Source: Apostichopus japonicus
Lineage: Eukaryota; Echinodermata; Holothuroidea; Aspidochirotida; Stichopodidae
Direction: 5' to 3'
Length of the DNA: 64,000 bases
NCBI RefSeq assembly: GCF_037975245.1
Contig: NC_092562.1
Coordinates: forward strand, 42,501 to 106,500
Within the stretch, counting starts at the first letter, position 1; every line of letters starts with the position of its first letter. Under the pieces are notes generated by a model, which had not been told where the DNA came from, did not search any database, and was given only the letters and a program-made list of their open reading frames with translations. The translations under genes were made by a program, and so were the position numbers. Positions 48,191-59,831 of this stretch are shown piece after piece.

Positions 48191-51100
48191 CTGCAAGAGA
48201 GATCGACATCAGAGGACGGAATAACATTAACAGGCAAGACTACAAAACTGTAAACCCGGAAAACCAGCGGGCTTAGCGATTTCTTGCCACATCTCATGTT
48301 TTCACATTTTCATGTTTTTCATCTCTTGTTCTTACCCAGGGAGTTACCTAATAAAGCCCACAAGTGTTTTCAGATCAATTTCTTTCACATCTGTTATTCT
48401 TATTTTTTTTTTTACTTATTCATTGTAATGTGTCGTGAAGAAACAAATAAATCAAATGACATTATGTGAGAACATCGGATGCGATGATACATGCAAGTTT
48501 CTCTTGTTTTGACTGCAAGCAATCTTTGATCCCCCACAGACATTTAACACTGAGTTGTGAGACTAACTGAGAAATATACAGACAACGTGACCTCTGGTAA
48601 ACTCTAATGACCTCTAACCTCCATCAAAAAACTAACTTTATCTCCTTGTACATGGAAAGATGGATCTATAGAATACTTCATATGAAATTCTAGATACCTA
48701 AGTAAGACATATTCTTCTTTTAAATTTTATACTTTGTACAAAACAATAGGTATGTTTAATAGCATCGATTGGAGTCTTCATAACACGTACACGTTTAGCA
48801 GAGCTGCATTTAAGGGAGATAATGTGTTGATAAGTTTTATGGATTTTGACGACTACTGTTGACAATAACTCACAATGAGCGATGATATATCCATACTGAG
48901 GCGTGCAAAGTTACAATATCTGGGTACCTAAAGGTATTATCATTCTACCCTTAGCAGCACAGGCATACACACAGACATAACTATTACACACACTCACACA
49001 CGCATGTCACCAAGATAGATAGATAGACTCCTTTAGCAAGAAGTGGAAATGAAAGAGTGATAGAGCTAAACATTCACAAATCCGAGAACACACATCATTT
49101 GTAAAAAATCATCTGAGAACTGTTGTGAACTTGTACTTAAACAACTCATTAAATTCATACACTGTTCATGCCATGGTCTAGTAAATTGCACAGAATTCTC
49201 GAATCCTACAAAACCCAACATTATCGGAAAAGAAGGTAGGACATCGATAAAAGAGAGTCAATAAAACTCCATAACAGCAGCAGCGACACCACTCAGAGCG
49301 GAATGCAAGGAAAAAATTTACTTTTAATTACAGAAAACCACCTGTTTTACTAAATCAATGGAAGGAGCAGATGAGGCAGACGCTGGCATCGTCTGTCCTT
49401 TCATCTTTCTTTTGATGACGAGCAAGTGAGTCATGCAGATTTCGTGCATGATTAATTTTCACCAGATGCAGCTAATGGGCCGAATGCACCAGCACATGTG
49501 TAGGAGGAGAGGGTCACACTGCACTCTGTTTTCTCTTTTTTTCTTCATTTTTAATTTTTTTTTCTTAGCCAGTGTTTTTCACTAGAAAATATCGTCGAAA
49601 AATTTTAACGGTAGGACATCTTGGAGAATACTAGAAGATCTATCGTAGCTCACCTCTCCAGTCCACTGACGTGAGCTGGTCTCTGGCAGAATTTCTCTAA
49701 GAGCTCCGAAATCGCTCCCAGCAAGTGGAATGGATTTCGAGATGTCTGCCAGGAAGGATTCTTATAACAGACAGAGAGAGAGAGAGAAGCATAAATTTAA
49801 TCTTGCAAAGAATAGGACATTATTTTTAGCAGCTGAGTGGGCAGACCTCAAATTATGTAAATTTGCTAACACGTCCAATTATATGTGAATATTACATGGG
49901 TTTGATTGGAAAGGTGCAAAGGTAATCGATCTATCATAGATATAACTTTATTGCAACAGCACTCCCCGAATGGTACAAACGAATCTGTAATATCCATTGG
50001 GCAGTGTCTTTATCCATCTCTTAACCTACTAGCATTTCGCCATCACCAAAAAGTAATTTATGCAATATTAAGATTATGTTTCCTGCAATAAATAGTGTCA
50101 AACGACAGAAGCAATTTGCATCATTTCAACATGTGGTACGGTGAATAGCCTCCTACTGCATCTAACAGTCCTACCCCTCAGTGACATATGAAAACATTTT
50201 AGGTTTAATATATAGTCTCCTTTCACTGTGTCTCTTGCAGATTTAACTTTCTTAAATAATAAAATTGAATTAATATCCACATTACCAAAAATCTCGCTTC
50301 ATACTGTCAAACAAAGGCGGGTTTGACGATGGCTTGTGTTATTTTCGTATTATGTTTGCAAATTGAGCATTGAAAATTTTGAAGTATTTTAATTTAACAA
50401 CAATAAAAAAAATATATAAAAAAATATAAAAATTTATAACTAGAACTGTGCCCTTTTTAAAACCAGAAGTGTTTGTATAAAATCGGAGAATCCTCAACCA
50501 AAATTTCAAATGTCAATATAGATTAAAGTACTAGTACTAGTTAAAAGTACTGGTGTGTGGTGCCGCAATTTACAAACTGTATCATTCCTGTGAGTTGGAT
50601 GTGAAGCAAGTTCACTATATCTCTCACATCTCTCTTGCAAGTCTGTTTTGGGGTTGAGAGGCACAGAAGAGGGATGAGTGTGGGGTAGGGGGGGAGGTTA
50701 GGGTTAATAAAAATGTTGTCTAAATGTATGCATTTATGAAGTTATAAATTTAGAGGTTGGTTTAAGTAATGACACAGCAAGCATTTACCTTAGCCTTGAA
50801 GAGCCTATCGTAGACCAGGTGAAGTTTTTGCAGGGATATTCCAATGTCTAGAAAGCTCTGGAATACCCACTGAGGATTAAGCTCAAACTGACAATTCTTC
50901 TTCTCGAGATAGGACACCAAAAATTCTGTGAAAGAATCAGTTTAAGGAATGCTTAATTTACGCAAATTAAAATCTCTCAATGGGGTTATCTGCTTCTGAC
51001 TTAGCAGCAAACGGTTTGTTACGTACTGAGCACCAGTGACTGATAGTATATTTTCTAGCATATTCTGTCACAAACTGAGGCTCTTTCGGCTCACAGAGTA

Positions 51101-54100
51101 AAAAGTGAAACACACTTTGGAAGGTTTTGTAATTATCAATTTCCAATGTTTCTCAAAGTCCTGTGAGGTGTTGCTAATAGAACACATGCAATCGTTTCAT
51201 AGTATTCAATGTAAAATGTTGTGACATTGTCCACACTGAAGCCGATGCCATAATCCGGTCAACATCATACAAGAGACCCATCTCCATTTACAGGAAAATA
51301 AACATTGTAATTCAACAAAGAAATATATAAAATATCCAAGCACTTGTGACTTGATGATGTCATATTTAGACTTGATCAAGTCTTTCCCTCTGTGTGTGTG
51401 AAGAAACATTGATACCAAATGGAATGAGTTTTTGTCTTTGCAGTTTGGGGCAATGTTTGTGTTGTGATAGTCTTCTATCACACTAGACCAATGATGATTC
51501 TCGTCCATTCGAGAAGTCCATAACGATGTTGTGCATGATGCGGACAATGCAGTGATTTGACTGCAATAGGTCGTAACTGAATGAAGGTTATAATAAATCT
51601 TTTCATTTCAATGCAATACAGATACTCAATTATATTTCTTCTCCCCTACCTTGAAACATTCTCAGTAGTCTATAAACAGTATTGTACCTTTCCTATTGCT
51701 TCAATTAAATGTCTTCCAAATACAGACTTGTATCCAACTTTATCACCATGTTACTAAAAGTGATCACTTCTAGAAATTGTTTACTCTTGCCAAAATGATC
51801 ACAATCTCTCATGAAATGTTTCACTGGTCTACTTCCACCATTGTTTCATGTTTCACCGGTCTCCTTCCACCATTGTTTCATGTTTCACCGGTCTCCTTCC
51901 ACCATTGTTTCATGTTTCATCGGTCTCCTTCCACCATTGTTCCATGTTTCACCGGTCTACTTCCACCATTGTTCCATGTTTCACCGGTCTCCTTCCACCA
52001 TTGTTTCATGTTTCACCGGTCTCCTTCCACCATTGTTTCATGTTTCACCGGTCTCCTTCCACCATTGTTCCATGTTTCACCGGTCTCCTTCCACCATTGT
52101 TCCATGTTTCACCGGTCTACTTCCACCATTGTTTCATGTTTCACCGGTCTCCTTCCACCATTGTTTCATGTTTCACCGGTCTACTTCCACCATTGTTCCA
52201 TGTTTCACCGGTCTACTTCCACCATTGTTTCATGTTTCACCGGTCTACTTCCACCATTGTTTCATGTTTCACCGGTCTCCTTCCACCATTGTTTCATGTT
52301 TCACCGGTCTACTTCCACCATTGTTTCATGTTTCACCGGTCTACTTCCACCATTGTTTCATGTTTCACCGGTCTCCTTCCACCATTGTTTCATGTTTCAC
52401 CGGTCTCCTTCCACCATTGTTTCATGTTTCACCGGTCTCCTTCCACCATTGTTTCATGTTTCACCGGTCTACTTCCACCATTGTTTCATGTTTCACCGGT
52501 CTACTTCCACCATTGTTTCATGTTTCACCGGTCTCCTTCCACCATTGTTTCATGTTTCACCGGTCTCCTTCCACCATTGTTTCATGTTTCACCGGTCTAC
52601 TTCCACCATTGTTTCATGTTTCACCGGTCTACTTCCACCATTGTTTCATGTTTCACCTGTCTACTTCCACCATTGTTTCATGTTTCACCGGTCTCCTTCC
52701 ACCATTGTTTCATGTTTCACCGGTCTCCTTCCACCATTGTTTCATGGTTCACCGGTCTACTTCCACCATTGTTTCATGTTTCACCGGTCTCCTTCCACCA
52801 TTGTTTCGTGTTTCACCGGTCTCCTTCCACCATCGTTTCGTGTTTCACCGGTCTACTTCCACCATTGTTTCATGTTTCACCGGTCTCCTTCCACCATTGT
52901 TTCATGTTTCACCGGTCTCCTTCCACCATTGTTCCATGTTTCACCGGTCTACTTCCACCATTGTTTCATGTTTCACCGGTCTCCTTCCACCATTGTTTCA
53001 TGTTTCACCGGTCTACTTCCACCATTGTTTCAAGTTTCACCGGTCTACTTCCACCATTGTTTCATGTTTCACCGGTCTACTTCCACCACTGTTTCATAAA
53101 GTGCTTGATGGCGTGTTATTGTAAACAAAGGCTTCTACGATGAAAGGCGATACGCTCTATTCTAGAAACAGAGTTGACTTTAATTCTCAGATGGTAGATT
53201 ATCGATATCTCCAAAATGTCAAAACACCCATGATGGTTATTAATGTAGCTCTCCAAAATATTAAATTACTGCTAGCTAAGTTGCTGCTACAGCATGTAAA
53301 ATGATTGACATATCAGATAACATATATCTTGCCTCAAAATAAAAGATCAAACTTTATTTATTGTAGAATTCTGATAATTAATTTAAAGAGCGCACTCAAC
53401 TTAAAATCACACACATGCACACATAAGAAATGGAGATGATGAAGTATCTAAATCCTACTCCATCAATATTGTCCGATACCAGTCTCGGGAAGGTGATAAG
53501 AAATTTTAGCACAGTTTTTGACTTAGTTATGTAAAACAATAGGTTAAGCTTTGAGTTTTAGGTAATAGAATTTGCAGTTTTGAGATTTTTTAGGTAATAG
53601 AGTTTGCAAATTTTTAGGTGAGGAATTTTGTACATTTATTTTGCAATTTATACTGATAGCCAAAATTATGCCATATTCCCCTCGCCATCCCCCACCCTCC
53701 CTAGTTTTGACGAATTACTGATTGTCTATAAATAATTGCTCAAACAACTTGACTGATGACGATTGCAAAGCTGTTCTTATCAGTGATATCGTAACTTTGG
53801 TGTAAAACTCCAAGATACATCTTTAGCTGACTCGTGTTGCATTTAATTTGTCAGGTCACATGATACTTACCAAGAGGAAAATATCGCTCGGAAGTAATGT
53901 AGATCTTTCCTTGAGAAATTAACTTATTGGAGATGATGGTGGATCGACTAGCTGGTGGTTTCCCCGCCGTGCCTTCAAATTCTGGCGAGGCAAAAAATTA
54001 AAGGTGAAGCGATTCTTAACCATGTTTGACGACATGAATAACTTGCTGGTAGTTTTACTGCAGATGATATCAAGGGCTCAATCTTGAATAAACCCAACGA

Positions 54101-57100
54101 AAGATGACTAGAAAATAACAAACACTTCAAAGAAATAACGTTAATGCAACTCCTTTATACTTTATGGGAACCTTGTTTTCCAACAACTGAAAAAGACTTT
54201 GCAAATAATGCTAGCATGCAGTCTAACCATGTAGTACAATTACAATTATGCTGTATAAATGTATTTCCAAAATCAGTATTAAACTGAACACCCTATCAAT
54301 CCAAACATACTTGAATACTAGTTTTAGCAGATGTCTACCTCTTAATCCAACGTAACATCTACGACCTTTTGGCTGTCGTTACCTCTACTGACTGGATTCT
54401 TAAACTTGTCAAGGATCGATTTCCAGTACTTCAAGTTTACACCAGATGTAAACTTTATAATCTAACACAACATTGACGTTGTTTTTATCTTCATATGACC
54501 GCATTTCTTACCTTTGTCGAGGATCTCTTTCCATAGAGACTGCACTAATTCTAAATCAGAGTGACCAGCAGAGAAGACTATCGCCAGTTTACACTCTGAG
54601 AGATCAAAGCGATCGGCAAAGTCTCCGTAGAGCTGTCAGAAGAGATGAAAGATAAAAGATATCTTCATCTAATGAATATTCATAAGGACAATGAACAACA
54701 ACAACAGTAAAAGTTGCCCATTTTTGCATTGTACTATCTCCTGGTGCAAATTTCTAACATTGCTCCATTTGTCATTCCTGCATCAAGACACCAAAACACT
54801 GTTCACCAAAAGAAATCTTAAAAGATGACTTTAGGCAGAATTTTAGTCCTGATATGTCATAGTTCAACTAGAAAAAAAGAAGAAATAAATACAGGTGGTA
54901 GAATTGTTTCTATAGATACTACTGTTTGCAAGATTCTCACATTTAAAAGTCTCTGGAAAGTCTCCTTAAGGCTACATTGATGATGGTGTTGGCTCCTCAC
55001 TACAGACCTTAATGTTATTGTTAATCCATAGTTGCATCAATTCTAACAATTTAACCCAAAACAAGTGCTTTCTGTTAGCTTCATATGAAGAACAGAGCAG
55101 TGTTGAATGACATTCAACACCATTACTCCTTGAGAAATTTTGTAAAATGTTGTAAACATATCATTTTAGGGAATGAAAGTCTTATGACTTCCTCTTGAGT
55201 TTTGTATTGCGTCTGAGGAAGTTGCCTAATGGCATGTGTGTTAGACTAAGTAGTCCAGCCACTTTAATTAATGAGCCTGAGATATTTGAAGGATCATTTC
55301 TCAAAAAATTGCAAAAAGTGGAAGACAAATTCAACCTAGACTGATGGTAGTGTATTCTATGGTCTGCAACATATCAGGTTTAATTTTGTGCCTAAAATCA
55401 AGCCTCTAGCAAATTTATGTGAAACGACATAACATTCCTGATTAACAATGCTCTATGTGTCCTATTGGCTTAAGAAGATCAATATTTTAGCAATGGGAAT
55501 ATCAAATACTACCTAAATGCAAAGAAGAACATGAGACCTAGTAAACAAAAGTGATCAAAGGCCTCAAAGCAAGAAATTTGATACACTAGCAGGTAGCTCT
55601 GTGCTACCATTTAGTCTTGCTTGAAGTTATCTGCCATGCAGGCTGCAACAGGCAGGAGTTCAACATAAACATGTCCATTACATAAAGATAATATATAGGT
55701 GGGCGCATGCTTCTCCTTTGAATGGATTTCAACTCATGCACCCATTTTGTAGCTTGAACACTTCAATGACTATTATAAAACAAAGGAGTTGACGTGACCA
55801 TCGGTCTACTGCAGGGAGCATGGTGCCGTTGCGACGTACGATACTGGAGATCTACTAAGATATGACATTATAGCTCCTGATATCGTTTAAAGATATTACA
55901 AAATATCATCAAGTTATATATAACCAAGTCGTAATATCGAGTTATACATCAATAACAAAGTTATTCTGCAATGAATCGTGCCACGAATCATATAAGGTTT
56001 GGCCGACAACACAACATGAAGAGTAGTGTTTACAGGTTGTTTTGTTTTATTAACTGAAGTGCCGTTTCTTCTATTGCCTAAGAATTGATTCTAGAAAGGT
56101 TAAAGGTCAAAGCTGATAACATAAACGGAGTTGAACTATAGTCAGAAAATTAGACCAGCTCTTCTGGTTGAGAATTCAAACTTCCTTGCAAACATTTTTT
56201 ACATTTTCCAAAAAGCTATGTATCTCACCCTCGTAATATCCATCAATTCGGCATTAAGTTGCGTTACTGCGTCTCGGACTTGTGGGTCCGAAATGTCATG
56301 ATTTCTAGTGATGGCCTCAAAAACTTGAAGCTGCAGACGTGCGACCTAAGCGTGGGGGGGGGAAGAGAAAAAACAAGGATGGTGATATTTCAATAAAATT
56401 TGACTGCAATATTAATCACCTTCCAGGTCTTTTGCTAGCCAAGAAACAAGAAATAATTACAATAATGATCACCTTCCAAGAATGAACCTTTTATTTAGCC
56501 TATAGAACCAAACTGAGATGTATGAAGCAATAGTAGCATCACTGGATGTGAGACATTAAGAGAACTTCCATGCCAAGTTAAATTACCTCCAGTTTCTCCT
56601 CCAGGTCGTATAAGAATTCTCCTTCGCTGGCCGAGCTGGTCCTCAGACTGCTGCTCTTGGCACACATCACTGCTCGTGAGAGATATTCAATTCGTTGTTG
56701 TAGGGTTAGATCAATTCTAGGAAACATGATAACATTCCACACAGTTGAATTATTTCTCACGGTTATAATAAATCATTTAAACTTCGACGAAAAACCCAAA
56801 ATGCTTTTGTTGGTGTAGTCGGTCCATCTATTATAATTGACTATCGCTGCACAAAATAATGAGAATAAACAAGGGACGAAATAACTGGGTTCGCATAGCA
56901 ATTTGCTCCCCAAGAATTGCCAGTTGCTAAACAATATTACTTTTGATTAGCAAAAGATGCAGTACCTGCTAATGCTAATTGCTATTTCCAAGAATTGTCG
57001 AGCAATTATTGCTAATCAATTCTCTAAAACTATTTCGTCCCTTGATAAATTGCAATATTTGATATCTCGACAAACGGAACAAGCAATGAAGCTGAGAGTT

Positions 57101-59474
57101 GGATCAATGTGCTATCATATCAATGGCTCTATATTGCAACCCACCCCTACCTTTTTGTTAAATCGCAGACTTTTTAATCCCTAGAAAGTCATATGTACAG
57201 AATTGAAAATCATTTCAAATAATCAGTATTGAAGAGGATGGTGGTCAATTACATAAAGGGAATGTATGTGCGATCTAAAGGATTGCAGATTGGAGTCCTG
57301 GCCCAGATCCTTACTTTGTGTCCTTGAGCAACAACTTAATCTCCACAGACACTCTTCAATACGGGAATCTGCAAAATGACTTTTAAATATAGTTGTTTGT
57401 GTCTGTAGCCTATGGGAATCCCCCCACCCCCTCCCCAAGGGACGCATAGATGTAGCACACAGGAGTTCCCCTTGGAAATACTGCTTTAATTGTGTTCATT
57501 TGGGTGCCTGTGTGGATGCATCAACCAGGGGTTAACTGGTTTTTAAGTTTATGTGAGATGACCTTGTCTAATACAAGACTGCACACATACAACATTAACT
57601 TTTCAGCTTTCTGGAAGTTGTTTTCAAACATCTACATAAAGCATGCGAGCAAAGTCCAATTACTTGCAGCCAACATTTCACATTTGGCATTTCTGCTTTG
57701 TATAGACTGTTGGATTGTATCTGCATTCTATAATTATGCTCTCTCTTTCTCAATCTCAGAAGTGGCATTATTAAACAAGTTTTGCAATAAAGTTACCACA
57801 ATTGGTTATTCACTCAAAATGATTAAAAATTAAATTACACAATTTTAAGGATCCCACGTTTCCACGTGACGAGGTTTAATTAATTGGCCAATAAAACATC
57901 TCCATTTATCAACATCTTCGCTGCAGTTATAATATTAAACCATTCACATCTCTGAATCGACAGCCATACACACGTGTAACCTTGACAACTTATAGAGTGG
58001 CTGCTCCCTCGGAGCGGTCTTTGGCAGAAAACAAAACTGGATTTCTTTGGCTGTTTCCGGGCAGTTGAAGACAATGCAATACATCCATTCGCCCCTCGCA
58101 TAATTGGTAAAGTTCTATAACTGTGTAGTCTTATTGAAACATTTTCTACTGAACGTGTAGCTATCATGAAAGGAGGGGTTGTACCTATCGTGAATTTGGT
58201 ACAGTGTTAGTGTATTCAGGCAGAGAGAAGATGTAACAGTACATTGGAAAGAGTAACACATATGTAAAAAATAATAAACCTAAAAAGGTATATGCTAGTG
58301 TTTGTACAAAGAGCTACCTATGTTTGTATGTCAGTAACAAACCAAAACAAGGCTTGTACAGGGAATGATTTATCTGGTGACCCATGCGATGCCAAAGTGG
58401 CCTAAAGACCACACAGATATATAGTAATGTTTGTACAAAGAGCTAACTATGTTTGTAGTTTACCATTACAAAAACCACAATGATTCAGGAGGGACATCAA
58501 AATAAATTAAAAGATTCCCTATTGTTTCTAGCTATAGACAGGAGCGATTATTCCTTACGTTCTTCTTTCTGCTAATTTGCTCAGGATTCTCGACGCCGAT
58601 GGGAAATTGCGGCTCTTATCGTAGAACATCCACAAGAGATCCATCATCTGTAGATCGTCGGGTTCGTACTGGGTCGCCCTTTGGAGGTAGGGTTCCACAA
58701 AGGGGGAAGAGATCTAGCCAAAAAAAAAAATTAGATAAATAATAAAATTGAGGCAGTGGATAATACATACTATATTTTTTATAATTAGTCAGTGATGAAG
58801 TGAGTCAGTTATTAACCAATAAAACCCTCATTTAGAGTAAAAAAAACAAATATGCTGACAAGGATACCAATGGGTCTTCTGTGTAACAGCAAAGTGTGAT
58901 TTCCACTTTATATCTCTGACCTAACATGCCGAAAATTTAGCTTTATTTGTAGCCATGGTGATCTACAGCAAAAAGAAAACAAAAAAAGTAAATAAATGAA
59001 ATAAATAAAAATAAATAAATAAATGAAATAACAAATAAATAAATAAAAAGAATAAAAATTGATTAATTAATTAAATGACTTGACTTGAGGCGCATAAGCA
59101 AATTTCACCTGTGAGTCCCATAATCTTCAAGTACAGTTACTTTACGTATAAACAAACTACTAATCACCAATCAGATCATGTGATGGTCAGTGGTTGATGA
59201 TACTAGTCCCTCTATGGATAGCTCAAGAAACTCAGGGAAGTGAAGTGCTATTCAAAGAGGACATCAAAGCTAGACAAAGATTGTCAATATTTATGATGTT
59301 TGAATCAATGAAGAAGGGGTCTTTGACTACAGATATATCATATTTTATATTTGATACTTTGAAAGTCACCTCAAGTAGCCTCTCCTTCAGACCTGTGTCG
59401 ATCAGCCAATCGTACAGAGCAACGTGAAAGAGTTCGTCGTCTGACGACAAACATTTCCTCATCATATCTTCCAG
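48040..59474 (-). CDS. NUP155: Nucleoporin NUP155, C-terminal nine coding exons (5' part off window)
   Basis: Nine minus-strand exons (59,370-59,474; 58,559-58,713; 56,587-56,716; 56,229-56,345; 54,512-54,632; 53,871-53,981; 50,789-50,925; 49,654-49,760; 48,040-48,190) splice with GT/AG borders and consistent phase into 377 codons plus TGA. The protein aligns by eye, in order and without gaps larger than a few residues, to the C-terminal quarter of vertebrate NUP155, which is about 1,390 residues long. NUP155 is a scaffold nucleoporin of the inner ring of the nuclear pore, with an N-terminal beta-propeller and a long alpha-solenoid. This part is the end of the solenoid that contacts other inner-ring members. 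Earlier exons must lie beyond the 56-bp satellite that leaves the window. Introns contain a 32-bp minisatellite and dispersed repeats. No stop or frameshift suggests damage. Confidence 0.95.
49654..49760 (-). CDS. NUP155: NUP155 exon
   Basis: 107 nt from TTATAAG to GTGAGC. Encodes [20 protein letters not shown], then [15 protein letters not shown] and two bases of an Arg codon. The acceptor has a purine-rich (GA)n tract upstream, so its polypyrimidine tract is poor for this strand. Confidence 0.9.
50789..50925 (-). CDS. NUP155: NUP155 exon
   Basis: 137 nt from TTTCACAG to GTAAAT. Reads [20 protein letters not shown], then [19 protein letters not shown]. It is separated from the previous exon by about 2.9 kb of intron holding the 32-bp minisatellite. 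Confidence 0.94.
51285..51425 (-). repeat. Interspersed repeat, family B copy in NUP155 intron
   Basis: Reverse-orientation relative of 41,721-41,945. The clearest shared block is the 'cacacac...gggaaagacttgatcaagtct' region. Lies in the intron between exons 50,789-50,925 and 53,871-53,981. Confidence 0.65.
51815..53095. repeat. 32-bp minisatellite, about 40 copies, in NUP155 intron
   Basis: Unit 'ttccaccattgtttcatgtt' + 'tcaccggtctac'. Copies differ mainly at three places: ctac or ctcc, tttcat or ttccat, plus rare changes. Because 32 is not a multiple of three, three units (96 bp) make a 32-codon cycle. The unit has no plus-strand stop in any frame, so all three plus frames are open for more than 430 codons. 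None is a gene. Confidence 0.97.
53871..53981 (-). CDS. NUP155: NUP155 exon
   Basis: 111 nt from CTCGCCAG to GTAAGT. Encodes a variable Ser/Thr-rich loop, then [17 protein letters not shown] (vertebrate LLGKIYAGTPRFFPL). Confidence 0.93.
54512..54632 (-). CDS. NUP155: NUP155 exon
   Basis: 121 nt from TCTGACAG to GTAAGA. Reads [19 protein letters not shown], then [18 protein letters not shown], ending with the first base of a Glu codon. Confidence 0.95.
55205..55415 (+). repeat. Interspersed repeat, copy A' in NUP155 intron
   Basis: Same-orientation relative of 25,795-26,035, recognisable by 'cctaatggcatgtgtgttag', 'aatgagcctga-atatttgaa' and 'ggatcatttctcaaaa'. Confidence 0.55.
56229..56345 (-). 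CDS. NUP155: NUP155 exon
   Basis: 39 codons, phase 0, from GCTTAG to GTGAGA. Begins [12 protein letters not shown] and ends [18 protein letters not shown], matching the VARIQLQ...AVSQLDSELMDIT segment of vertebrate NUP155. Confidence 0.95.
56587..56716 (-). CDS. NUP155: NUP155 exon
   Basis: 130 nt from TTTCCTAG to GTAATT. Contains [19 protein letters not shown] and [12 protein letters not shown], a diagnostic NUP155 block (vertebrate version LQQRLEYIARAILSAKSS). Confidence 0.96.
57240..57350 (+). mobile_element. SINE-like fragment, possibly tRNA-derived
   Basis: 'gatggtggtcaattac' resembles a tRNA A-box and 'gattgcagattggagtcctg' a B-box about 45 bp downstream. Next comes 'tgtgtccttgagcaa', a phrase typical of tRNA-derived SINEs in fish and marine invertebrates. 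Lies in the intron between NUP155 exons 56,587-56,716 and 58,559-58,713. Confidence 0.4.
58559..58713 (-). CDS. NUP155: NUP155 exon
   Basis: 155 nt from GGCTAG to GTAAGG. Reads [15 protein letters not shown], then [20 protein letters not shown] and ILSKLAERR. It ends with two bases of a Thr codon finished by the next exon. Confidence 0.94.
58965..59085. repeat. (AAAT)n-rich low-complexity tract
   Basis: Degenerate 'aaataaataaat' run in a NUP155 intron. Confidence 0.85.
59370..59474 (-). CDS. NUP155: NUP155 exon (first in window)
   Basis: 35 codons, phase 0 at both ends, between acceptor TTCACAG and donor GTGACT. Contains [13 protein letters not shown], one of the best conserved solenoid segments of NUP155. 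Confidence 0.93.
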
Positions 59475-59611
59475 CTGTGAATGAACAAAAAAAACAGAAA
59501 AAGTAAATTCAAAAACACTGGTTACATGACAATAATAAGAACAAGGTGAGTTTCATATCTTCTTTTTAACTCTAGAGAAAGTGCAATTTTGTTACATTGG
59601 TACTGACTACA

Positions 59612-59690
59612 CCAGGGATTCTCAGTGGGCGGTCCTCGAGCTAAATCTGGCCCTTGAAAGATTTCAATCTGGCCCAGAAGAAAACAAATT
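59612..59690 (+). mobile_element. hAT-terminus-like fragment
   Basis: 'accagggattctcagtgggc' followed by 'ctaaatctggcccttgaaag' and 'aatctggcccag'. This resembles the CAGGGGTTC...AAATCTGGCCC ends of hAT-type elements. No matching second end was found, and the call rests on memory of the motif. Confidence 0.3.
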
Positions 59691-59831
59691 GGCCAGAACT
59701 CTTACACTTAAGGTTATGACTTGCCTTCACGGCTTAACATTGCAAATTGCTCAATCCAGGCATAGTGAGAATTTGATTCTCTCCGTCCCTTTTGCTCAAA
59801 CCAATATTTTTCTCTGGCTCTTAGAATCTAG

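Noticed and set aside
51777-53143. Three overlapping ORFs of 431-440 codons
   Set aside because: They are three frames of one 32-bp tandem repeat lacking stop triplets. There is no domain, and they sit inside a NUP155 intron on the opposite strand.
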